DNA of 64,000 bases from the NCBI GenBank assembly GCA_903772945.1, contig CAICTM010000247.1, forward strand, positions 21,573-85,572, written 5' to 3'. Each line of letters opens with the position of its first letter. The first letter of the stretch is position 1. The notes beneath the pieces are model-generated. The model was not told the origin of the DNA and did not search any database. It saw only the letters and a list, made by a program, of their open reading frames with translations. This document shows positions 32,905 through 43,865 of the stretch, one piece after another. Source of the stretch: Seminavis robusta. Lineage: Eukaryota; Bacillariophyta; Bacillariophyceae; Naviculales; Naviculaceae. The translations under genes and the position numbers were made by a program.

Positions 32905-33085
32905 ATTCGTCACTATGTATTATACGTAAACACGTACAACACATAATACATGTAATACGTATAATATTTTTCCACTTGTGTTACCTGTGTTGTACGTATG
33001 ACTTGTCTAATACATATTAAAAAGGTTATATGTGTAATACGTATGCTTTGTAGAATACATAGTGAAAATGTTATACGTATAATAC
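32905..33085. repeat. right subterminal TACGTATAA array
   Basis: Degenerate units such as TACGTAAACACGTACAACAC and TATACGTATAATAC just inside the right inverted repeat, mirroring the left array. Confidence 0.55.
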
Positions 33086-33104
33086 AACCGCGTGCGTTTC
33101 AGGG

Positions 33105-36060
33105 GCTCTCGACTCCGTACTGTACAGCAAGCAACAAATCGGGGAGTTTTACGCCGGCAAAACTAAGGGCCTCACCCAAATCCACTACTAGTAAAATATA
33201 TAGGAAGATCCTACTCTGCAGTTGTCGCTTACATACCTTTAAGTCAGAGTTGTACATGACGTACATAGAGGTAACTTTCCTCAAAAAAGATTGTTCGCAT
33301 TTGCGGTAATGCTTTTCTTCAACAGTTTCACTAAGGAAGGACCAACACGTCAACCGTAAAAGGCTGAATGACACTGAATGTGCCTCCTCTTTACCTGGCG
33401 GGCAGACTGGCGAATCACTAAAGGAAATCAGAGACTATGTATTTTGGTTTTGCTTTGTAATTTGCTTCCTTTCCTTTAAGCAATCAGATGCCTTTGGCAT
33501 TTCCACTGTTACCCCTGAATGTATTTATTAATTGAAAACTGCTCTTCTTTGACACGTCTTCCGCGAATTTCGTACTCCGTGGCTGTCGGAGCTTACGAGA
33601 AAACACAAGCGTTCAATAGGGGATTGACCTTTCGATCAGAAAAGTAACCAGTCTCTTTATGCCTGTCTTTCCTTGGGTCTTTGTCGACAGCGAAGCTTGA
33701 TTCTCCTGGATTGCCCATAACACTTCCCTGAGTAAGTGGCATGTCCTTGGTACCGAATTTCTAGCGCTCGAATGGCCTTGGACAGCACGATGGTTACGAG
33801 CTTCTCCCGTGGCCTTGGAAACTCGCAACTATGTCTGGGGGGCGAACCACCCAAGAACAGGAGACTGCTGAAACAAGAATGAGGTGGCCGTAATAGCTGC
33901 GTGATTCGGATTTGTTTTCTGTACTCGGAGATGCGAAAACATCTGCTATGTCCTGATTTCCTTGAGATCTGTAACCACTGCAACGCGAGATCGTTAATTG
34001 AATCTACAGTAGTGAACTGGTCGTAGCCATGAACCAGTATTGGATAAACCAGAGCCTCCAGCTTGAGTGCAGCATTTTCCATTATATCTTTTTTTGCTTT
34101 GCGCCTTCTCTAAGGCGACGCAAAAGTAGAGCGCAGCTACAAAGTACATTCTTTCATAGTAAAATTTCACTTTTGCTGGGGCTAAAACTACGGTGGCTTT
34201 CTCCATTGGTACAGCTTTGCTACTTTGCTTTGATAGTGTAATTTCCGGATGCTGTGGGATCTGCCCAGTCAAGTCTACTCAGTATGTCATAGTTACGAGT
34301 TTCCTACCGTCGCCAGATTCGACTCTAGATTTGTCTTTTTGGTCACTGAAACACTTACTTTGCAAAAACAGCTGCATGCGCGATACCCCTCTGTCAGGCT
34401 TCAAGGAGAACATCAGATTCTTGTAAAGTAAGTGACGGTCGTAGACAGAGTCGTCAGTCAACGATCCAACAAGTCAAGACTACTTGATCAAATTTTGGTG
34501 CCGGCGGAAGCAGTTACTACGCATAGCGCTACTAGTAGTACACACGGAGTCGTTAGTTTTTGATATTCAGGGCTCTCCAGCGTCTCCGCTCTCGGCTGAA
34601 AAGACAGAGAGTGCGTCGAGTGACAGTCACTCAGTCTGTTTGATGGTGGTTCTCTATCTCCAGACTATTAGCTAGCTAGCTTCCAGTACCGGTACGGACA
34701 ACAGAGACTTTGGGGCTTCTCTATCTCCTCCAACGTAGCTGTATTCAAGTTGTACCACCAAACTGTGCCGGCAGCTGACAGGTTTGAATGTGTGAATGGG
34801 CGGGATACGGAAGAAAGATTCCCATTGCCGACCTCCGCTCTACTCGTAGCTGGAGGTGGGCAGTGGCTGGGCAGCGTAGCATGGATTTTGCTTCATCCAA
34901 CAGCTCATCCAACAGCCTATGTCCTCGAGAACTTTGCTGCCGTCGTGATAAGTTACTGCAGGAGTCTTGAAATGTCTCTGTCTATTGTCCGCGTCGCCTA
35001 CTCTACTGACGTATGTATGGCTCTGGCAAAATCTAGCTAGCTGGCTGTAAGGGAGGAAACGTATCGGTCTCCTCCTCAACAGCAAACCACCAAAGGGGGC
35101 AGGAGATAGAAAGCTTTAACGGTGGTGGGCGTTTGAGGCGGCGTAGGTCGGGCGGTCGAGCAAGGATCGGGGTGGTCCTGGGGGGCTACGTCACGCGTCG
35201 ATCCGACCTGAAACATCTTGGAAGCCTCATTTGCTTCATCAGCCAGGATGGTCTGAACAAACTTTCTTCTACCTGAACTACTGTTCTAGCTAGTAGGTAG
35301 AACACCAGCGTAGCATGACATGTTCCCGATCTGGCAACGTGGGGTCTCTTTGGGGCGGCTTTTGTTCCTACTGGGTAGCTTATCGACAACGGGCACTCAC
35401 AACCATTATCATGCTTGCTTTTTTTCAAGAGGAGCCTTGGAGCATAACCGGCCCGATTCTTCGTTTCCAGCAAATTTAAACGGTTGTCAACGAGCTACCG
35501 AGAGTGGAGCCACAAAGCGCTGGGCTCTCTCATTGCCTCGGGGCGGGGTCTGTCTAATGACTTTGGATGTATGCCAATCCCTGGGCATTCCTCTCCGATT
35601 TCCTCCCTCGGTTTGTGTGGCAACTGTTTTTGGGGCGCGTAAGAAAACGAGTAAAGTAACAGTCTTCTCGCTTGGGAGGGAGAACGAAACGAATGATTCT
35701 ATTCGATCTATTCGATTCAATCCATAAATGCAATGCGTCGGCATGGTGATCAACTCGAGTGGTGCCGTCCTCGCTCGGGATGAGGAAGCAAACTGAGCAG
35801 TTGGGCCCAGCAGATGAGAAAGCAAACAGAGCTTTAGGGCTGTCCCAAAGTCACCACATAAGCTCGGCCGACCTTCCACAATTAATAAGTCAGAAGAGGT
35901 GCAAAGAAGACATCTTTCACCCACGGCTTCCTGAAAGCGGTGAGGTGCGAGGTTGCACCTCTACGGTACCGGTGCGGGTGCGAGTAGAGTAATGTACTTC
36001 ATCGAGTGAGGAGTGAACACAATAACACAATCTATCTGGTCTCTAAAAAGACCGTTCCTA
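33105..36060. other. about 3 kb without a confident gene
   Basis: Only short overlapping frames. A minus-strand frame at 33657-34082 (LVYPILVHGYDQFTTVDSIN) looks mildly protein-like and may be repeat debris. Intergenic motif words occur near 34671 (TAGCTAGCTAGC), 34685 (CAGTACCGGTACGG), 35033 (CTAGCTAGCTGG) and 35962 (CTACGGTACCGGTG). Nothing else is supported. Confidence 0.4.
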
Positions 36061-36685
36061 CTATTTGGAATCATCACGTGGATGAAAGACAGTGCAAACC
36101 ACGGTGTTTCCTTTGACTCGTTCCTTTGAATGGACTTCCACGAATATATCCCCCATGATGGCATCACAATCATCATCCATCGTCATGGTGAACTCAAAAT
36201 CCTGTCCGTAGATTATGGCCAATTTGAGGTAATTATTAGTGAACGCATTTCAATTGATAATCAATCAAACATCTTAGTGCCATAGCAACGGGTAACATAA
36301 TCGTTCATCGCTACGTACCGGGGATTCAACATCGCAGAGCCTCGCCTCTTTCTTTATGACATCACCCTTTTGGTGGTACCACTTTGATATAATGCATCCG
36401 TCCTCGCTGACATCGGGCATGAAAACCTTAACTGAAGCAATCATGTACGCGCCCATCTGATGAGTAACAAGAAGAAAGGAAACTGGAAATTTCAAAGCAA
36501 TGATATCACCAGAGTTTTCAACACTTACCCTCTTCTAAAAATTGAGATCGATCAATAATATCTTTACCGGCAAACCGTGGTGCTGTGAATGTGAAATTTC
36601 GCTTGTGGCAAAGGTTGTTTGAACTAGCGCGACATTGTACAGCACCCATGTGCCGACACAACGTCCTTGATACTGCCAATGTCAT
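36061..36685 (-). CDS. small mitochondrial lipoyl/biotinyl-like domain protein lacking the lipoyl lysine
   Basis: Three exons: 36685-36529, 36431-36319 and 36201-36061, with introns of 97 bp (GTAAGT...CTTCAG) and 117 bp (GTACGT...GGACAG). The frames join exactly to give 136 residues ending in TAG. Residues 1-45 are Arg/Ser/Thr-rich with almost no acidic residues (MTLAVSRTLCRHMGAVQCRA), a typical mitochondrial leader. Residues about 53-130 read as one lipoyl-fold domain: VKVFMPDVSEDGCIISKWYH, KKEARLCDVESPDFEF, DAIMGDIFVE, and a closing VVCTVFH. In active E2 or carrier domains the hairpin reads TDKA with a modified Lys; here it is ESPDF, so attachment of lipoate or biotin at the usual site is not possible. 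It has no catalytic domain. A structural or regulatory partner of a 2-oxoacid dehydrogenase is one possible role. It is divergent from the SH3 gene. Confidence 0.75.
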
Positions 36686-37224
36686 TGAACCCCTCGCTCT
36701 GTTCAATATTCTCCTTTGATAGACTTCGCTGTCGGTGGCTGGCTGGCTAGGTGGGAGCCGCTGGCTGTTGGTTTGTTGCTTGTTTGTGGTGACAGACCTG
36801 GATCATTCGGTTCGATTTGACTGTCAGTCATTCGAAGTTTCCGTCGAATGTTTCTTTTTTTATCAATTGCAGCAAAAAGTGAGTATTCTAAATATAATTT
36901 ACTGGGATTTCGAATGTTTCTTTCGATTTTGTCTTCAATGATTATAGTCCAGCAGAGCTGTAAGAGATGGTGGTAACCGGGAGCTGGTTTGTTCGGGAAG
37001 CTCGCGAAAAGATTTAACTTAGTCCCACAACAGCCAGGCGAAGCACGGCTGGGAACGCATTGGAAACAGCAAAACCAGCATCGAAGCTGCAAGCAATCGT
37101 ATGAAGCCCAGCATGGATCGATCCATCCTTGGAACAGAATCGTTGTTTCCTGTTTCCTGGCGTTGACCACATCTTCTCATAATAATTCACTGCAAAGAAT
37201 CAAAAAGCAAGCAAACAAACAAAC
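36686..37224. other. divergent intergenic region
   Basis: Holds the 5' regions of the lipoyl-like and SH3 genes. No additional gene is supported. Confidence 0.45.
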
Positions 37225-38058
37225 ATGAAAGTAATATCCAAGTATCCCTTCCAAGCTGTCCCAGGAATGCAACAGCTCTCATTTCCAGCCGGCGCCACAA
37301 TCCGGGCAAAGAACCAATCGAACCAAGGCGGGTGGATGTATGGATCTTATGCAGGTCAGAGTGGCTGGTTTCCGGAATCGTACGTAGAAAGATATGGTGG
37401 AATGCCTGCAGCACCATCGATGCCATTGACTCCTGTGTATGAAAGACAATCAGTGGCGGCTCCCGACAGTCCCCGCGGCAATCGCGAACGGACGTTTACC
37501 CAAGATGGCCAAGAGGAAATGGAGGGAGATGCCTTTAACATGATGGGTGGAAATCCAGGTGAACTTTTTGAAGGAGCACCCAAACCCTACTACCACAAGC
37601 AACAAGAGGTGCAAGAAGAGCCAGATACTACACCTAGTTTCTTGAAGGACAAGGAAGAAGAGCCAGTGGATATCTATCGCCATGGACCCACACGAAAACA
37701 CATCTTTCATCGAGCCGAGTATACACCGGTTCAAATCACGTCGGCGCCAGCACCGAGGACGCCCACTACATCCAAGAGCACAAAGGTAGCACCGGTAGGT
37801 CTCTCGCCGACCACAGCGGGCGACTTTTGGAAGGCACATCCCGGAAGAGCCGACCAATCAGCTTCTCCCGAACAAGCTGCGGAACTGGAGAAAGCCTTTG
37901 AGGGGCTGAGAGACTCGGAAACTATTGCCATTGTGCCAGAAGAGAAGAAATCCAAGTTCCCCTATATTCCGAAATCTCTCAAAAAGGCAGCCAAGAAGAG
38001 TAAAGAGGGCATGAAAGAAGCTCTCCACAGATTTCCTGCTCCTACACAACGTGCCTAG
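37225..38058 (+). CDS. SH3-domain protein
   Basis: A 277-residue single-exon frame from an ATG in an A-rich context. Residues about 3-58 are an SH3 domain: KYPFQAVPGMQQLSFPAGA takes the place of the ALYDY start, then GGWMYGSYAGQSGWFPESYV contains the conserved Trp of the ligand groove and the PxxYV end. The rest is long, Pro-, Ser- and Glu-rich and probably disordered, ending in a basic helix (SKFPYIPKSLKKAAKKSKEG). SH3 domains bind Pro-rich ligands, so an adaptor role in cytoskeletal or membrane traffic complexes is inferred. No second domain is visible. Confidence 0.8.
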   Translation: MKVISKYPFQAVPGMQQLSFPAGATIRAKNQSNQGGWMYGSYAGQSGWFPESYVERYGGMPAAPSMPLTPVYERQSVAAPDSPRGNRERTFTQDGQEEMEGDAFNMMGGNPGELFEGAPKPYYHKQQEVQEEPDTTPSFLKDKEEEPVDIYRHGPTRKHIFHRAEYTPVQITSAPAPRTPTTSKSTKVAPVGLSPTTAGDFWKAHPGRADQSASPEQAAELEKAFEGLRDSETIAIVPEEKKSKFPYIPKSLKKAAKKSKEGMKEALHRFPAPTQRA

Positions 38059-38506
38059 AAAAGAAAGGAAGAAAGGAAGGAAGCAGAGGATTGCATTTAG
38101 TTGGTCCACATACGTTTGTGTGGTCTACACAATGACGAAAAATCCATACCGCAGTAGCAACGAAATCACACATTTAGATCACCGCAACATAATACTGTAC
38201 ATGCTACACAAACTATAGATTATCTACACTCGCTCAGATTCTTTCCACTCATCCTCGAGATAGCTAGCCTCATGTACGGTGTCTAGGTAGCTTCATATTT
38301 ATTTTAAAACATGTCTTCAGCGTGTTTTGCCTCAGGGCGTCCCAATAAAAACTCGAACGATGCCTGAACTAGTCTGTTCGACGCCACTGGTACCGGTATA
38401 CTGGTAAGCCTTTTTCTCCTCGACCAGCATGATACCGGTACTGCACCAACAATCATAATGCATGCAACGTTACCGGGTATCATGTTGAATACCTTCAAAC
38501 TGCCTG
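38059..38506. other. convergent intergenic region
   Basis: 3' flanks; contains CTGGTACCGGTATACTGG near 38388-38404 and GATACCGGTACTG near 38430. No gene is supported. Confidence 0.45.
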
Positions 38507-39364
38507 TCAGGGTCTCTTCTCTCCAGACAACCCTTCCACTCTGGTTGCATGCGCATCTCCCACTGCCAACCACTGGGCCAGTCGAGCTGAAGGACGAGCC
38601 AGTTTTTCATAGTGCAGGCTCAAGGCATGTTGTTGGCATTCGTATTCTTCTGTCGAGAGCAGGGCCTCCTTAATCAGTAGTTTTGCTTGTAATGTAAGGA
38701 ACTTTTGAATCACTTCTTTGCGTCGAAGACGGAAACGGGGTATAACATCTCGTTCCAGACCCCGTGCAGGACTCTGGCAGATCAAGGAAAGAACCGTCGG
38801 GGACACATGGTTGTCGTTGTTGGCTAGACTGTCACCCGAACTCTGCTCCGAAATGTTCTGGCGGGCCTTCGTGAAGAGAGAACTGACGGACTGGACGTAG
38901 TGTTCGCAATATCGTCGGTTCAGCTTGATGAACATGCTCTCTCGTGCTCGAATTTGCTGAAGCTCTTGAGCTGAGAACCACAGATTAGTGTCGATATAGT
39001 AATTGATTTCAACTCCCACGACAGTCGATGAAGCAATATCGTGGATTGTCTCGCTTGGAGCCAAATCAAACCGGACCCTCTTTTTCGTTGGGTTCTTCTG
39101 CACCGTTGCCATCGTCTGCAAGCTCGGTAACGTAACGCTGTGAGGATAGTGCATGTCTATTGAAGCACTGTCGGCATTGCTCTTGTCAGCCATAATGATC
39201 ATGTTGTATGTTTGTCGTGTTCGTTCGTTGACAGTTGCCTCGCTGCAACCCAAGGCTGGAAATATATTGTTGTCGCTTCCTTCTCTTGAGAAGCAAATGA
39301 ATTTTGTGAGTCGAGTCGATGTATCCAATTGGAAATGCTGTAAAATCGTTCCAACCTTGAACAT
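38507..39364 (-). CDS. diatom-type protein of unknown function with RVxF-like motif
   Basis: A 285-residue frame. The first ATG is at 39364 but the ATG pair opening MIIMADKSNAD near residue 54 is a likelier start. After it comes KKRVRFDLAP, which fits the RVxF docking motif for protein phosphatase 1. Next is NLWFSAQELQQIRARESMF, then SPARGLERDVIPRFRLRRKEVIQKFLTLQ, then a helical end. The order W-[FY]-x-x-x-E-L/I...RGLE...R-RR-x-x-V resembles small uncharacterised proteins that I recall as common in diatoms. No enzyme motif or membrane helix is seen. Phosphatase docking is an inference from a short motif. Confidence 0.6.
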   Translation of the reverse strand: MFKVGTILQHFQLDTSTRLTKFICFSREGSDNNIFPALGCSEATVNERTRQTYNMIIMADKSNADSASIDMHYPHSVTLPSLQTMATVQKNPTKKRVRFDLAPSETIHDIASSTVVGVEINYYIDTNLWFSAQELQQIRARESMFIKLNRRYCEHYVQSVSSLFTKARQNISEQSSGDSLANNDNHVSPTVLSLICQSPARGLERDVIPRFRLRRKEVIQKFLTLQAKLLIKEALLSTEEYECQQHALSLHYEKLARPSARLAQWLAVGDAHATRVEGLSGEKRP

Positions 39365-40448
39365 CTGAGGTGAACAACTGCCTTTGCTTGCGCTTGAGTA
39401 AAACGATTGCTTTCTTCCATTGGTTTATGATGGCAACCATCAATCAAAGGCGATGGTCCATTGAGGACATCCGCATTTTATTGTCGGATGATCAAGAAAG
39501 AAGAAGTAAACAAGTCATACTAGTATCCTCATGGGGATCAACGGGGAAGCAATCTCGAGTAGGATGACCCTCGAGGAATGATGATCCTGAATAAACTCTC
39601 TCAGCTTCTGGCAATCCTGTATGGCGGAATAGATTCGTATCAACATGGATTTAACTGCGTGAATCTGATCTCGGTTGCCAATCATGGTCGTCTTGACTGA
39701 ACAAAAGAAGGGCATCGCCTTCATAATTGGTAACTGCATGAAAGATGGAAGTGGCTACCATTGGAGTGATGATGGCTATCATTATTTCTGAGGCTTCCTG
39801 TATGATGCATTTTATTGTTCGATGGATATTGTATGAAGACTATTGGAAATATGCATTGCAACATCTATAGATCGACCAGGAGATCCGTCGAATGGTGAAA
39901 ATACTCAAGCATTGAAATACATATTTTGTTGTTGCCCGTGCATGATGTGAGCAAACTTTGCCACCCCGCTCGGGGTCATCTACTTCTGTTTGGCCCAAGC
40001 GTGGAGATGACACTATAGCAATTAGTGTAGATCTGCGTGCCATAGAAAAGAGAGAAGTCAAGATACTTATTGCAACGGTAACTGGAACATTTTAGATTTG
40101 CTTCCTGAGAGCTCTTGGTACAGTACCACTAAAAACTGCATGGTGTTTAAGCAGAATGCTCAAGCCACTTACCGCGATTCCTCTGGTACCCGTACTGTTA
40201 GAACGGTACGGTACCGGTACGGTACAATACAAGCGTCAAACCTACCTAGTGACCTTACTAGTAGCTAGGCTAGCTAGCTATCATAGTGAAGAGTATCTTT
40301 GCATTTTGCATTTGGCCATCAAACAGCCGAACCCCAAATCTTTGTCAGCCGACTTCCTTTTCTCACAATCCACATCTTCACGAAGATAGAAAACAACATC
40401 ACACAAAGGAAAACCACCTTTTTTTGCAAAAGCATTTCGAAATCCACC
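39365..40448. other. intergenic region of about 1.1 kb
   Basis: Weak minus-strand frames at 39515-39739 and 39840-40061 have no recognisable domain. A cluster ACGGTACGGTACCGGTACGG at about 40203-40222 and TAGGCTAGCTAGCTA near 40265-40279 precede the next gene. Confidence 0.4.
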
Positions 40449-41528
40449 ATGGGCGCCAACAACAGTAAGATTTCCGACGGCGAACGCAAAGAGATTGCGG
40501 GTCGCGGTCAGCAACTTCAATTCAAGTTCAACTTTTGGCCTGAGCCCATCCGCAAAGCTGGGACAACCCACAGCAGCAAGGAGCATGCTGCTGATTTGGC
40601 CAAGGCGGTGACAGAAGCATGTGGATCATCATTGTCGCCTTCAGGCCATGCCTTGGACACGATGGTGGCGGCCATTAGTGCCGAAGCAAATGGCGACGGT
40701 CGCTTGTTCTTGTACGGGATGGCTCATTTCCCAGATTCCACTGGGGATGAACGTCGCGCGGAAGCCTTGGCTGTCACCTTCGACAAGGACAGCAATGTGA
40801 ACGGTGTAGTCCGCTACACGGATTATTTCTCGAAGGATTCCCCGGTGCTCAAGAATTCGGCGCCTCTTTCCAGCGAGGAACACAAGAATGCGTCGACGCT
40901 CAAGGCGGAATTGACATCAGCTCCTGACACGCCCAATGATGATGCCCGCAAAGTTCGCATGCAAAAGGCTGTCGGTGAGCTCTTGTCCAAGTGGAAGGAT
41001 TCTCCCGATAGTTCCTTGAAGTCTCGCTTGTCCAAGTTGCCTTGGGCTCGTACCTGTGCAGGGGATGCTTTGGAGGCAGCCGTCAAGAAGTACTGCAGTG
41101 AAGACTGTACCTTGTCCATGCCCCTTCAGCAGATCACCATGAAGGCCAGTGATTTGGCTCCTCAGTGGAGGGCCCGTCTCAAGGGAGAAGGTCCTTTTGT
41201 CAGCTTTGGACAAACCGAGGTCTTTGTCACCAGTGAAGCTTACGGTAAGCGTTGTTTTGTGAACTTTTCAAGTGTACCGTCTTGTTAAAAGAGGGTCCTG
41301 TATCTCAACATTTTGCATTCGCAATCAGCCGGTCACCACCCCATTGGTTTTGCCCAGTTTGTCATGTACAGCGCCAGTGACAAGACTGGCCAGCACCACG
41401 CTAGCAACGGCATTTTGGTGGCTGAATTCGACGATGAAGGCAACAAGATTGTCAAGTTGATCATGTTCCGTGACTTTGTCTGCAATGCTGAAATGAAGAC
41501 GGTTGTTATTCCCACCATTGATGTTTGA
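40449..41528 (+). CDS. candidate N-myristoylated protein with C-terminal NTF2/SnoaL-like domain
   Basis: Two exons: 40449-41244 and 41329-41528, separated by an 84-bp intron (GTAAGC...AATCAG), giving 331 residues. The start sits in a strong context (CCACCATGGG), and the frame upstream of it is probably 5' UTR. The N-terminus MGANNSK has Gly2, Ser6 and Lys7, which fits N-myristoylation. Residues about 10-180 contain LQFKFNFWPEPIR and LDTMVAAISAEANGDGRLFLYG and match no family I know. The C-terminal half (about 200-331: AVKKYCSEDCTLSMPLQQ, HHPIGFAQFVMYSA, GILVAEFDDEGNKIVKLIMFRDF) looks like a cone-shaped NTF2/SnoaL fold. A membrane-tethered soluble protein is inferred; its function is unknown. 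Confidence 0.75.
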
Positions 41529-41983
41529 TTGCTTAGTAGAGGAACTGCGTGAAAGCAAACAACGAATCTGGTGCAAAGAGTGAGACGATAGTGAATGGTA
41601 CATTAAAAAAAATCTGCAATAATCATCAAGAAGGCAAACAACAACAATAATCATCAAGAAGGCAGACAGCAATAAAAATAGTCCATACATGTCATTGGAA
41701 GCGTACTCTGTCTCTTTTTGGAAAACCTGATTCATCATTCCGACCGGGGTGATTCGAGTCGTTCCCTGCTTGGTTCGGAAAAGAAGCTAGCTAGATGCCG
41801 ATACCTCAGCAGCTGTATCTTCCCAATCACGTTCATTCCATTATCAGTTACGTTCTCTACAAATATCCTTGTGCCTCCCTTGTTTCGTACTGTTCGTGGC
41901 ATCCCAACAGGCGAAAACCCCGAACCCCGACCGACTGATTCATCATTCCCAAGAGACATTGGTGTCAATACTCACACGTTGCT
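41529..41983. other. convergent intergenic region
   Basis: 3' flanks with an imperfect AACAACAATAATCATCAAGAAGGC direct repeat near 41618-41665 and GCTAGCTAG near 41787. No gene is supported. Confidence 0.4.
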
Positions 41984-43324
41984 CTACGCATCGCTGCTAT
42001 CACCCATCAATTCAGGTTGAGCAATGCTGGTGTCACTCTTCTTGGCTGCAGCAGGCAAGACGCAAAACACATTGACACCAACATCGGCCGTTCCCACCAG
42101 CTGGTACTTTTCCGATGGCGAGCTGCGTGTAAAGGTTTGTAACGCTTGCCCTGGTTTGCCCGTTCCCGCCACCAATGTTTCGACCGTTCCTTCTTGGGAG
42201 ACGCAAAAATGCCGCACGGGACCCGCACAGTTGACGGTGTGTGGATTGGCAAGACGTCCTCCGTCGAGAATGCCATAGACTCGAATGGAGTTCTCCCCTC
42301 GTCCAAATAACACAACACCTTGGTTGGACACATAGAGAGAGTTTTGGAAGACCACCAGTTCGGCGGAAGCTTGAAAGGAAAACCCAATCAATGGTTGATG
42401 CACCAGAGTGTACTCCAATGTACTGACTTCCTGCAGACAACCCTTGTTGTCGGGATCAATTTGACCTGTTTTGGCATTGACATGATAGACCTGAATGACA
42501 TTGCGTGTTTCGTAACTGAGAAAGACGTATTCGCCATTGGGACTGGTGGCAATGCGTCGTGGACGACATCCCAATCCCATGACTTTGCCCACCAATCCAG
42601 AAAACCATCCCAACGAAGGAGCGTCGGTTTTGCATTGGAAGGTGAATGTGGGTTTCTCTGTGGGAGATGCTGGCAAGCCCGTTTTGGGATCGACTGCATA
42701 GGTAAAGACAACGGATTGGTTTGGGTCGACAATCCAAATATATTCCCCCGTAGATGCATACTGGACAAAATGACTGCTCGGGATAGACAACCCCAAATCC
42801 CTGTTCGTGGCGAGTGTCTTTTGGGTGCCAGGTTCCACTTCTGCAAGTTCCAGTGTCAATGCTGGCTGATCCATGAGACTATCGGGCAGTTTGCTGGTGG
42901 AGAATTGAAAGAAGCTAACCAGACCATCATTGTGATGCGCCACGGCCAACGTCACGGTCCCACTGCTGGAGTCAACCGTGGGTGAAAAGGCAGCATGAAC
43001 GGCTTCTCTTCCCGCCGTGGCTCCTTCGAGTGACGTCTTGGTCAGTGTGACATTATTATTAGTATTGTCACCACCACCCTCAAAGGAAAAACACGTCAAC
43101 TGAGCAGGATGTTTATTCCCATAGGAAGTGAGGGCACAGATCAAGGGTATCGTAGGATGATGGACGAGCCATTGCGTCGAAATACCCCCAGGAGCTTTGG
43201 GTGGCAAATTGTCAGGATTGGGGGCAACGGGATACAGGGTGATCCTTTCCAAGCTACCATTGGCACCATTCACTTGGACATGGCCCATCTTGTTGGCATC
43301 TTGACTGATAAAGTAGTTGGGCAT
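41984..43324 (-). CDS. 6-phosphogluconolactonase-like seven-bladed beta-propeller
   Basis: A 446-residue single-exon frame from ATG at 43324. Blade-like units recur: WLVHHPTIPLICALTSY, REAVHAAFSPTVDSSSGTVTLAVAHHNDG, SIPSSHFVQYASTGEYIWIVDP, RRIATSPNGEYVFLSYETRNVIQVYHV, ENSIRVYGILDGGRL and VRHFCVSQEG. This order matches the YbhE-type lactonase family (lactonase_2), related to bacterial 6-phosphogluconolactonase and fungal muconate cycloisomerases. If active as a lactonase it would open 6-phosphogluconolactone in the oxidative pentose phosphate pathway. Many family members in eukaryotes are uncharacterised, so the substrate is uncertain. No targeting leader is visible. Confidence 0.8.
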   Translation of the reverse strand: MPNYFISQDANKMGHVQVNGANGSLERITLYPVAPNPDNLPPKAPGGISTQWLVHHPTIPLICALTSYGNKHPAQLTCFSFEGGGDNTNNNVTLTKTSLEGATAGREAVHAAFSPTVDSSSGTVTLAVAHHNDGLVSFFQFSTSKLPDSLMDQPALTLELAEVEPGTQKTLATNRDLGLSIPSSHFVQYASTGEYIWIVDPNQSVVFTYAVDPKTGLPASPTEKPTFTFQCKTDAPSLGWFSGLVGKVMGLGCRPRRIATSPNGEYVFLSYETRNVIQVYHVNAKTGQIDPDNKGCLQEVSTLEYTLVHQPLIGFSFQASAELVVFQNSLYVSNQGVVLFGRGENSIRVYGILDGGRLANPHTVNCAGPVRHFCVSQEGTVETLVAGTGKPGQALQTFTRSSPSEKYQLVGTADVGVNVFCVLPAAAKKSDTSIAQPELMGDSSDA

Positions 43325-43865
43325 CTCCTCTTCTTGCTCTTCTTCTGTTGGTTGGTTGCTATCGTTGTCCGTCTGTGATCTGTGATGAGAAAATGGTGGT
43401 TGGTGGTTGGTCGTTGAACGTGAAGCTTGAGAACCCTAAATAAATCGGACGGAATGATTGATTGTTGGATTGAATCGAATCGAATGATTGAATCGAATCG
43501 AATCTTAAATCTTCATTTGACCTCGCTTCTTAATTACACTAATCGTTACGGTACTCAGAGATAATTACAAGAAATCTTTTAAGTACCATAGACCCCAAGG
43601 TCTGCCCCGCTTTGGGATCGCCAATGTGATTTTGGCGTCCCATGTTTTGGCTTCAGAACGCACTTGGTTTAGCAACCTCGCAGCTGGAGGGCGTTTCGAA
43701 CGGATACCCATACAGAGCACAACGCATTGGATCTGTGTACTTAACCATGCTACTAGCTGCTAGTAAGATACTGGTACAGGGAACTATTCAGAGCTGATCT
43801 GTTCTTCGTTGCATCAAAGGAGGCTGCAGTGAAGTATCTCCGCGGACCTGCTTGAGATTGGCAAG
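43325..43865. other. divergent intergenic region
   Basis: Holds tandem TTGAATCGAATCGAAT units near 43470-43503 close to the lactonase start, and the upstream region of the protease-Hint gene. No gene is supported. Confidence 0.45.

Larger units (their letters stand above)
30974..33104. mobile_element. 2.1-kb DNA transposon with terminal inverted repeats
   Basis: CCCTGAAACGCACGCG at 30974-30989 is the exact reverse complement of CGCGTGCGTTTCAGGG at 33089-33104; the match extends outward to AGAG/CTCT with one mismatch. Inside both ends, and again at 31488-31685, lie degenerate arrays with a period near 10 bp built on ACACGTATAA / TAACACGTGTTA. The interior carries a plus-strand ORF and a broken minus-strand ORF. 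No clear target-site duplication was found. The subterminal arrays plus a possible MULE-like ORF suggest a Mutator-like element, but the class is uncertain. The left end lies 190 bp upstream of the HSF start codon. Confidence 0.75.

Noticed and set aside
33657-34082. Minus-strand ORF with a polyprotein-like look
   Set aside because: No retroelement motif (integrase, reverse transcriptase, RNase H) is present; probably chance or heavily decayed sequence.
40299-40448. N-terminal extension of the myristoylated protein candidate
   Set aside because: Lower-complexity sequence of UTR type before a strong CCACCATGGG start.
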